Shown here: piece by piece, positions 1 through 5,977 of the stretch
Layout of the letters: each line of letters begins with the position of its first letter
Numbering within the stretch: the stretch's first letter is position 1
Source of the DNA: Chromatiales bacterium
GTDB taxonomy: Bacteria; Pseudomonadota; Gammaproteobacteria; Chromatiales; Chromatiaceae
Reading direction: 5' to 3'
Assembly (NCBI GenBank): GCA_024762485.1
Contig: JANTHH010000174.1
Location: 1-5,977 of the forward strand
Length of the DNA: 5,977 bases
Program-made: the position numbers and the translations under genes
The notes under the pieces: model-generated
What the model saw: the letters and a program-made list of their open reading frames with translations, nothing else
Database searches by the model: none
Told to the model about the DNA's origin: nothing

Positions 1-2010
1 GTGGATACCGAGGAGGAATACCGGGTGATCGCCCGCTGGGCACTGGGCCGGCTGCGGCGCAATCCGCAGGCGCGCATCGCCATCGTCTGCCCCGACATCA
101 TCGAGCAGCGCGAACCCCTGCGCCGGGTCCTGCAGCACACCCTGGACCCCGCCGGGCTGGTACCGGGAAACACCGGCGCCAACCCGTTCAACTTCTCACT
201 CGGGCTGCCCCTGGCCGACCAGCCGTTGAGCAGCGATGCGCTGCTGCTCCTGGAACTGCCACTCCATGGCCTCGAACTGCCCGCACTGGGGCGGCTGCTG
301 CGTTCACCCTACCTCGGTGGCAGCGCTGCCGAGGGGGGCGCCCGCGCCCTGCTCGACGTGATGTTGCGGCGGCGCGGACGACCCCGCTACCGGCTCACCG
401 ACCTGCTGCGCATCACCGCCGGCATCGCTGCGGACGCCCCCCACCATTGCCCCGACCTGCACGACCGGCTGCAGCGCCTCGCGGCACAGCAGCGGCAGGG
501 CCCGCAGCTCCCCGGCGACTGGGGGGCCAGCTTCCTGCAATGGCTGGAGCAACTCGGCTGGCCCGGCGGCCGCAGTCTCGACAGCCGCGAATACCAGGAG
601 GCCCAGGCGCTGCGCGAACAGCTGCAACGGCTCGCCGAACTGGACGCCCTGCAGGGACGCTGCAGCGCCGCCGAGGCCCTGCAGCAGTTACAACAGCTGG
701 CTGCCGAGAACCTCTTCCAGCCCGAGGGCAGCAACGCCCCGGTTCAGGTACTCGGCGTGCTGGAGGCCGCCGGGCTGGACTTCGATCATCTCTGGCTGAT
801 GGGCCTCGACGAGGCGCACTGGCCACCCGCCCCCGCGCCCAACCCGCTGCTGCCGGCTGGCCTGCAGCGCGAACGGGCCATGCCCCACGCCAGCCCCGAG
901 CGCGAGCTGCAATACGCCCAGCAGGTGACAAGGCGCCTGCTGGCCAGCGCCGACGAGGTGGTGCTCAGCCACCCCGCACAGGGCGAGGAGGGTGCCCGGC
1001 GCCCCAGCCCCCTGCTGGCCGCTATCGACCCGCTGCGGATTCTGGACAGCGGGCAACTGGCGCTCGACCCCGGACCGGACATGTCCCCCGCCGCGCCACT
1101 GCAGCCGCTGCGCGACTGGCAGGCGCCACCGCTGCAGGAACAGCAACCCCGCGGCGGCACCAGCCTGCTGGCCGACCAGGCCGCCTGCCCGTTTCGGGCC
1201 TGTGCCCGGCACCGTCTCGGTCTCGAACCGCTGGAGGAGGCCAGCTACGGCCCGGATGCCGCACTGGTGGGCAGTCTGGTGCACCTGGCGCTCGAAGGGG
1301 TGTGGCGCCGCCTGCAGGACCAGCAGACCCTCACCACGAGCGCCGAGGAGGTCCTGGACGATCTCACCCGGGAGGCCGCCAGGCAGGCCCTGGACGAGGT
1401 CGCGCGGCGGCGCCCGGACCTCTACCACGGCCGCTTCCGTGAGCTGGAGCACGACCGGCTGAGCACGCTGCTGCGCGACTGGCTGGCACGCGAGGCATCC
1501 CGCCCGCCGTTCCGCATCGCCAGCCTGGAGCGGCGTGAGCAGATCGCCATCGGCCCCCTGCGGCTGCAGGTGCGGGCGGACCGGGTGGACGAACTGGCCG
1601 ACGGCCGCTTGCTGGTGATCGACTACAAGACCGGCCAGGGCGACCCGACCCGACGCTGGCTGGACGCGCGCACCGGTGAACCCCAGGTCCCGCTGTACTG
1701 CATCCAGCAGGCCGAGCACGTGGCCGGGGCCGCCATCGCCCGGGTGCGCAGCGACCACAGGGCCGGCTTCGTCGGCCTCAGTGCCGCGCCCCTGGACATC
1801 GAGGGCATCGAGGTCTTCGACGGCAGCGACACCCTGGCCGACTGGCCTGCACTGCTCGAGCACTGGCGGCGTCAGCTCACGGCGCTGGCCGAGGAGATCG
1901 CCGACGGCCGCGCCGATCCCACGCCGGGCACCGACAACTGCCGCTACTGCCCCCTCCCCGCCTTGTGCCGGGTCGGCTTCCACGAGGCGGAGGACCACAC
2001 CGATGACTGA
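1..2010 (+). CDS. AddB-like PD-(D/E)XK nuclease family DNA repair protein (5' partial)
   Basis: This is probably the AddB-like subunit of a helicase-nuclease that processes double-strand DNA ends. The frame is open at the left edge. The visible 669 residues begin in the middle of the family fold (EYRVIARWAL, then ARIAIVCPDI), so the GTG at position 1 is taken as an internal codon. From memory, relatives (the 'probable DNA repair protein' family related to AddB) are nearly 900 residues, so roughly 200 N-terminal residues are missing. Residues about 248-340 match the AddB helicase-like core (VLGVLEAAGLDFDHLWLMGL, then NPLLP). The RecB-type nuclease spans about 390-660: GSLVH with H428, ADRVD with D527, IDYKTG with D541 and K543, and QVPLY with Q562 and Y566. 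C396, C647, C650 and C656 match the split cysteine set that binds a 4Fe-4S cluster in AddB. It overlaps the AddA-like gene by 8 bases. The family call is strong; the exact subfamily is less certain. Confidence 0.9.
   Translation: MDTEEEYRVIARWALGRLRRNPQARIAIVCPDIIEQREPLRRVLQHTLDPAGLVPGNTGANPFNFSLGLPLADQPLSSDALLLLELPLHGLELPALGRLLRSPYLGGSAAEGGARALLDVMLRRRGRPRYRLTDLLRITAGIAADAPHHCPDLHDRLQRLAAQQRQGPQLPGDWGASFLQWLEQLGWPGGRSLDSREYQEAQALREQLQRLAELDALQGRCSAAEALQQLQQLAAENLFQPEGSNAPVQVLGVLEAAGLDFDHLWLMGLDEAHWPPAPAPNPLLPAGLQRERAMPHASPERELQYAQQVTRRLLASADEVVLSHPAQGEEGARRPSPLLAAIDPLRILDSGQLALDPGPDMSPAAPLQPLRDWQAPPLQEQQPRGGTSLLADQAACPFRACARHRLGLEPLEEASYGPDAALVGSLVHLALEGVWRRLQDQQTLTTSAEEVLDDLTREAARQALDEVARRRPDLYHGRFRELEHDRLSTLLRDWLAREASRPPFRIASLERREQIAIGPLRLQVRADRVDELADGRLLVIDYKTGQGDPTRRWLDARTGEPQVPLYCIQQAEHVAGAAIARVRSDHRAGFVGLSAAPLDIEGIEVFDGSDTLADWPALLEHWRRQLTALAEEIADGRADPTPGTDNCRYCPLPALCRVGFHEAEDHTDD
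1988..1994 (+). promoter_or_regulatory. Ribosome binding site of the AddA-like gene
   Basis: The string GCGGAGGA covers this site, and its core GGAGG (1989-1993) complements the 16S rRNA 3' end. Nine bases separate the core from the ATG at 2003. The site lies inside the last codons of the AddB-like gene, which ends at 2010. It supports the ATG at 2003 over the in-frame ATG at 1676, which would put 109 unrelated codons on the wrong frame of the upstream gene. The arrangement fits translational coupling. Confidence 0.75.
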
Positions 2011-5000
2011 GCGCATCGCGGATGCCCAGGCCCGCCGGCAGGCACTGACACCGGATCGCTCCTTCATCGTCCAGGCCCCGGCGGGCTCGGGCAAGACCGA
2101 GCTGCTGACCCAGCGCGTACTGCGCCTGCTGGCCACCGTGGAGCGGCCAGAAGAGATCCTCGCCATGACCTTCACCCGCAAGGCCGCGGCGGAGATGAAA
2201 CAGCGCATCCTCGAGGCCCTGGAAGCGGCACGCGGCGCGCCCCCCGAGGCCGCCTACAAGCGTGACACCTGGCAACTGGCCAGTGCCGCGCTGGCGCGCA
2301 ACGACGCGCTGGGCTGGGGGCTGCTCGACAGCCCCAGCCGGCTGCGGGTGATGACCATCGACAGTCTCTCCGCTAGCCTCACCCGGCAGATGCTCCTGCT
2401 CTCGCAGTTCGGTGGCAACCCCGGGGTCGCCGAAGACGCCCGCCCCCTTTATCTCGAGGCGGCCCGCAACACCCTGGAGGCACTCGAGGCACCGGACATC
2501 GGCCCGCAGGTCGGGCTGCTGCTCAGCCACCTGGAGAACGATCCGACCCGGGCCGCGCAATTGATCGCCCGCCTGCTCGGCAGCCGCGAGCAATGGCTCG
2601 GCCCGCTGCTGCGCGGCGACTCGCGCGAGGCCCTCGAGCAGGCCCTGGCCGACGCCGTGCGCGAGCACCTGGAGGCCCTGCAGCGGGCGCTGCCGCACGC
2701 ACTGCTGAGCGAACTCGGCGAGCTGGCGGAATTCGCCGCCGCGCAGCGACAGCGTTTCCATAAGAAACCCCAGGTGCTGGCCGCCTGGCTGGTGCCTGGC
2801 GATTTGCCGCGGGCACGCATCGAGGACCTGCCGCGGTGGCGTGGCCTGGCCGAACTGTGCCTGAGCGGCGCCGGCACGGTGCGCAAGCGGGTCAATGTCG
2901 CCGACGGATTCCCCGCTGACAGCGCCGCCGACGACGAGGAAGAGAAGGCCCGCTTCGTCTCACGCAAGGCGGCGATGATGGATTGTCTCGCCGAGCTGGC
3001 GGAACAGCCCGCAGCCGTCGCCCTGCTCGTCGGTGTCCGTGATCTCCCGATGCCCCGCTATGCCGAGGGCCAGTGGCAGATGCTGGCGGCGCTGTCTGAC
3101 GTGCTCCAGCGGGCCGCAGCGGAACTGCAGCTGGTGTTCGCGCGGCACGGCGAGGTGGATTTCAACGAGATCCACCTCCGTGCGCTGACCGCTCTCGGCG
3201 AGCCGCAGCAGCCCACCGACCTGGCCCTGACCCTGGACTACCGTCTGCGCCACCTGCTGGTGGACGAATTCCAGGACACCTCTTCCGGCCAGTACGAACT
3301 GCTGATCAGGCTCACCAGCGGCTGGCAGCCCGGTGACGGCCGCACCCTGTTCGCGGTCGGCGACCCGATGCAGTCGATCTACGGCTTCCGCCAGGCAGAG
3401 GTCGGTCTGTTCCTGCAGGCGTGGGAGAACGGCATCGGCGACCTGCCCCTCGAACCGCTGCAGCTGCAGGTCAATTTCAGGTCCCAGGCGGGCATCGTCG
3501 ACTGGGTGAACCAGGCCTTCGACCGCGTGCTGCCGCCCCTGAATGATCCCACCACCGGGGCGGTACGCTACAGCCCGTCGACACCCCACCAGCCGGCGCT
3601 GCCCGATGCCGCCGTCTCGATCCACCCGGCCGCCGAGAGGGACGATGATGCCGAGGCGGCGAAGGTGGTCGCACTGGTGCGCCAGACGCTGGATGAACGA
3701 CCCGACGGCAGCATCGCCATCCTGGTGCGCAGCCGCGGCCACCTGCACACCATCGCTCTTGCCCTGAAGACGGCCGGTCTGGCCTTCCGTGCCGTCGATG
3801 TGGAGCCCCTCGCCCACCTGCCTGTGGTGCAGGACATCCACAACCTGACCCGCGCACTGCTCCACCCCGCCGACCGCCTGGCCTGGTTCAGCCTGCTGCG
3901 CTCACCGCTGATCGGCATGACCCTGGACGACCTGCTGACCATCGGCAGCGGCGTCCTGCCCTGGCAGCGTCTCGCCGACCCGGCCGTGACCGCCTGCCTC
4001 GACGAGCATGCCCGACAGCGGCTCGGCCAGGTGCTGCCGGTGCTGGCGGCCTCGCTGGCCGAACACCGTCGGCGCCCACTGCGCGACCGTGTCGCCGGCT
4101 GCTGGCGGGCGCTGGGCGGCGAGGCGGCAATGCCGGACGCCGCGGATACCGAGGCCGTCACTGCCTATCTGGACCTGCTGCAGCAACACGACCAGGCCGC
4201 TGACCTGGCCGACTTTGCCGCCTTCGAGGAGGCACTGGGCGGGCTCTACGCCCCAGCCGACACCCGTGCCGGCGACCAGCTGCAGCTGATGACCATGCAC
4301 AAGTCCAAGGGACTGGAATTCGACACCGTCATCCTCCCCGGGCTGGGCAAGGGGACCCGCAGCGACGACAAGCCGCTGCTGAGCTGGCTGGAACGCCCCG
4401 ACCGCTCCGGCCGCAGCCAGCTGCTGATCGCCCCCATCAACCCCAGCCGGCAACGCCAGGACCCCGTGTTCGACTACGTGCGCGGGCTCAATCGGCGCAA
4501 GCGCGAACTCGAGAATGCCCGGCTGCTCTATGTCGCCGCCACCCGCGCCCGCCAGCGACTGCACCTGCTCGGTCATGTGACATTCAGCGCCAAGGGCGAA
4601 CCCAGGGCCGCCGGTGATTCGCTGCTTGCCACCCTGTGGCCAGCCGTGTCCAACCACTTTCGGCAGCTCGAGGCGCCGGCGGCCACCCCGCCTGAAACAC
4701 AGCCTTCACCGGCGATGCCGATCATCGAGCGCCTGCCGGCCGACTGGCAACCGGCACCGTCACCGCCGTCACCGGCCCTGCCCGCCCAGCCCACGGGCAG
4801 CGATGTCGGGTCTGCCATTCCGTTCGACTGGGTGGGCGAGACGGCGCGTCACGTGGGCAGTCTGGTGCATCGCTACCTGGAACATATCGGCAGGGAGGGT
4901 CTGGAGGCCTGGGACGAGGCCCGTATCCGCTCGCTGCAGGGGCCGCTGCAACAGGGCCTGCAGGGACTGGGGGTGCGGGAGGATGCACTGGAGGACGCCA

Positions 5001-5365
5001 GCGACCGCGTGACCCTGGCCCTGAGCCGGACGCTACAGGACCCACGCGGTCGCTGGCTGCTGGCGGACCATGCACAGGCGCGCTGCGAGTGGGCGCTGAG
5101 TGGCCACCTGCAGGGTCGGGTGTGGCACCAGGTGATCGACCGCAGTTTCGTCGACCAGGAGGGAACCCGCTGGATCATCGATTACAAGAGCGGCCACCAC
5201 GCCGGTGCCGATGTCGATGCCTTTCTGGACCAGGAACAGGCCCGCTACCGTGAACAGCTGGAACGCTATGCCAGCCTGGTCTCCCGTCTGGGACCCGAGC
5301 CCATCATGCTGGGGCTGTATTTCCCGCTGCTGCAGGGCTGGCGCAGCTGGCGGTGGCGGGGGTGA
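2003..5365 (+). CDS. AddA/RecB-like UvrD-family helicase with C-terminal PD-(D/E)XK nuclease
   Basis: This is a complete 1120-residue protein, expected to be the motor and second nuclease of an AddAB-type complex that unwinds and trims broken DNA ends before RecA loading. All superfamily 1A helicase motifs are readable: Q24 and Walker A GSGKT (28-32), motif Ia MTFTRKAAAEM (55-65), VMTIDS (116-121), motif II DEFQDT (421-426), motif III GDPMQSIYGFR (453-463), motif IV NFRS (491-494), motif V TMHKSKGLEF (764-773) and motif VI LLYVAATRAR (841-850). A proline-rich linker (about 892-930, 14 of 39 residues proline) leads to a RecB-type nuclease: GSLVH with H956, VIDR with D1046, IDYKSG with D1060 and K1062, and QLERY with Q1085 and Y1089. 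The start at 2003 gives the usual family N-terminus just ahead of the P-loop. It could be labelled RecB-like, but the adjacent AddB-like gene and the length favour AddA. No truncation or frameshift is seen. Confidence 0.95.
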   Translation: MTERIADAQARRQALTPDRSFIVQAPAGSGKTELLTQRVLRLLATVERPEEILAMTFTRKAAAEMKQRILEALEAARGAPPEAAYKRDTWQLASAALARNDALGWGLLDSPSRLRVMTIDSLSASLTRQMLLLSQFGGNPGVAEDARPLYLEAARNTLEALEAPDIGPQVGLLLSHLENDPTRAAQLIARLLGSREQWLGPLLRGDSREALEQALADAVREHLEALQRALPHALLSELGELAEFAAAQRQRFHKKPQVLAAWLVPGDLPRARIEDLPRWRGLAELCLSGAGTVRKRVNVADGFPADSAADDEEEKARFVSRKAAMMDCLAELAEQPAAVALLVGVRDLPMPRYAEGQWQMLAALSDVLQRAAAELQLVFARHGEVDFNEIHLRALTALGEPQQPTDLALTLDYRLRHLLVDEFQDTSSGQYELLIRLTSGWQPGDGRTLFAVGDPMQSIYGFRQAEVGLFLQAWENGIGDLPLEPLQLQVNFRSQAGIVDWVNQAFDRVLPPLNDPTTGAVRYSPSTPHQPALPDAAVSIHPAAERDDDAEAAKVVALVRQTLDERPDGSIAILVRSRGHLHTIALALKTAGLAFRAVDVEPLAHLPVVQDIHNLTRALLHPADRLAWFSLLRSPLIGMTLDDLLTIGSGVLPWQRLADPAVTACLDEHARQRLGQVLPVLAASLAEHRRRPLRDRVAGCWRALGGEAAMPDAADTEAVTAYLDLLQQHDQAADLADFAAFEEALGGLYAPADTRAGDQLQLMTMHKSKGLEFDTVILPGLGKGTRSDDKPLLSWLERPDRSGRSQLLIAPINPSRQRQDPVFDYVRGLNRRKRELENARLLYVAATRARQRLHLLGHVTFSAKGEPRAAGDSLLATLWPAVSNHFRQLEAPAATPPETQPSPAMPIIERLPADWQPAPSPPSPALPAQPTGSDVGSAIPFDWVGETARHVGSLVHRYLEHIGREGLEAWDEARIRSLQGPLQQGLQGLGVREDALEDASDRVTLALSRTLQDPRGRWLLADHAQARCEWALSGHLQGRVWHQVIDRSFVDQEGTRWIIDYKSGHHAGADVDAFLDQEQARYREQLERYASLVSRLGPEPIMLGLYFPLLQGWRSWRWRG

Positions 5366-5368
5366 GCT

Positions 5369-5394
5369 GGCGGGCGGGCAGCTGCCCACCCGCC
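5369..5394. terminator. GC-rich inverted repeat between convergent genes, candidate bidirectional terminator
   Basis: Arms 5369-5379 and 5384-5394 pair over 11 positions with a single C/A mismatch (5375 with 5388) around an AGCT loop. As a palindrome it has 13-base arms centred between 5381 and 5382. It begins three bases after the AddA-like stop codon and ends seven bases before the last base of the opposing gene's stop codon, where a shared stop for both transcripts would be expected. Neither strand has a T-tract after the hairpin, so it is not a canonical intrinsic terminator. It may instead act as a pause site, an mRNA 3' end stabiliser or an aid to Rho. Confidence 0.5.
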
Positions 5395-5401
5395 GCGAGG
5401 C

Positions 5402-5977
5402 TCACGATCCGCTCTTGGCCTCACCTTCAACCTGAGAAGCTGCCTTGGCCGGGCTGTGCTGCTTGTAGAGGAGATAGAGCGTGATCTGGTCCGGCAGGCC
5501 GGTCTCCTTGATCTTGTTGGCCTTCTGGAAGGCCAGGAGGGCATCCCGGGTGGCAGGACCGTAGGCGCCGTCCGCTGCACCCAGATAGAAGCCGTCTTCC
5601 TTGAGATACTCCTGGACCTCCTGCAACACCACCTTGTAGATGTAGGTCTTTTGGCCGTCATTGACCGCCTCCACCATCGGTGATTCCGTTTTCAACCGCT
5701 TGCCCGCCATCGCGCCCACCAGTTTGTTCACGGCGATGTAGAAGCGGGTGTCCGGATTCTTCTTGCAGTAGTTCTCAAGCAGTGTGGCGAGGAACGGCGT
5801 ATTGCCCCAGGGGATGAAATCGAAGGTGTCTTTGGACAACTGGTTGGCAGCAGAGATGTAACCATCGATCCAACCCAGGTAGAGATTGATGTTTGGCGTC
5901 TTGGCCGCCTTCTCGTCGAGGAACTGCTGGCAGGTCCCCATACCGGCGTTGCGAACAGCGAAGCGGCCGGCGCTGTC
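5402..5977 (-). CDS. Peptidoglycan-binding domain protein with HdeA/Rap1a-like N-terminal region (5' partial)
   Basis: The frame runs from the right edge to a TGA at 5404-5402, giving 191 visible residues. The methionine at 5941 is unlikely to be the start, because the frame stays open upstream (DSAGRFAVRNAG) and that methionine lies only three residues before a conserved-looking cysteine. A signal peptide would lie outside the window. Residues about 14-92 (numbered from the edge) contain TCQQFL (C16), a W-x-x-GY stretch (36-40) and NYCKKNP (C71). This pattern resembles the small disulfide-bonded periplasmic proteins of the HdeA and Rap1a/Tai type; that link is inference. Residues about 116-171 are a PG_binding_1 domain, recognised by ADGAYGPATRDALLAFQ and TGLPDQITLYLL. 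A lysine-rich, probably disordered tail of about 17 residues follows. The likely location is the periplasm or cell wall, anchored to peptidoglycan. No enzymatic domain is visible. The gene converges on the AddAB-like operon across a 36-base gap. Confidence 0.85.
   Translation of the reverse strand, partial: DSAGRFAVRNAGMGTCQQFLDEKAAKTPNINLYLGWIDGYISAANQLSKDTFDFIPWGNTPFLATLLENYCKKNPDTRFYIAVNKLVGAMAGKRLKTESPMVEAVNDGQKTYIYKVVLQEVQEYLKEDGFYLGAADGAYGPATRDALLAFQKANKIKETGLPDQITLYLLYKQHSPAKAASQVEGEAKSGS

Noticed and set aside
447..1442. A 331-codon + strand frame rich in Arg, Ala, Pro and Gly
   Set aside because: It is a frame shadow inside the AddB-like gene. Its low-complexity Arg/Ala/Pro composition is typical of out-of-frame GC-rich coding sequence.
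1676..2002. In-frame upstream extension of the AddA-like gene starting at an ATG at 1676
   Set aside because: It overlaps the conserved nuclease end of the AddB-like gene and encodes Ser/Arg/Pro-rich nonsense. The family N-terminus and a good ribosome binding site place the start at 2003.
688..2208. A long open frame of about 506 codons on the - strand, opposite the AddB-like gene
   Set aside because: It lies antisense to a gene with clear family motifs, shows no recognisable domain, and extends past the end of that gene into the next one. Long antisense frames are expected in GC-rich coding DNA.
3256..3263. An exact match to the E. coli Chi octamer GCTGGTGG, just before helicase motif II
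   Set aside because: One copy is about what chance predicts in a 6 kb GC-rich window, and an AddAB-type enzyme would not necessarily recognise the E. coli sequence.
2960..3865. A 301-codon - strand frame opposite the helicase core
   Set aside because: It is antisense to helicase motifs II-IV and has no domain of its own. It is a by-product of codon bias.
5456..5683. A 75-codon + strand frame downstream of the AddA-like gene
   Set aside because: It is the antisense shadow of the peptidoglycan-binding domain, which has clear family motifs on the - strand.

Overview
The window is dense, GC-rich bacterial DNA with three genes and almost no non-coding sequence. Two genes on the + strand form one operon. 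The third, on the - strand, converges on them. The protein families and the strong third-position GC bias suggest a high-GC proteobacterium, most likely a gammaproteobacterium. This is inference from protein character, since no taxonomic marker gene is present.

Positions 1-2010 (+) hold the C-terminal part of an AddB-like protein (RecB-type PD-(D/E)XK nuclease with an iron-sulfur cysteine set). Its N-terminus lies upstream of the window. Positions 2003-5365 (+) hold a complete 1120-residue AddA/RecB-like protein: a UvrD-type superfamily 1A helicase with a second RecB-type nuclease domain at its C-terminus. The two reading frames overlap by 8 bases, and the second gene has a good ribosome binding site inside the first. 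They are probably translationally coupled and are expected to form an AddAB-type helicase-nuclease that resects double-strand DNA ends for RecA-dependent recombination. The catalytic motifs visible in both proteins look intact.

Positions 5366-5401 are the 36-base junction between the convergent genes. It is largely filled by a near-perfect GC-rich palindrome, a candidate bidirectional transcription stop without a T-tract.

Positions 5402-5977 (-) hold the C-terminal 191 residues of a probable exported protein. It has a two-cysteine region resembling the HdeA/Rap1a type, followed by a PG_binding_1 peptidoglycan-binding domain. Its start and any signal peptide lie beyond the right edge. It is clearly richer in lysine and A+T than the AddAB-like genes and is probably functionally unrelated to them.

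I see no RNA genes, mobile elements, CRISPR arrays or attachment sites. The AddAB-like pair is a known type of DNA repair machine rather than a new system. The least familiar item is the two-domain envelope protein at the right edge.
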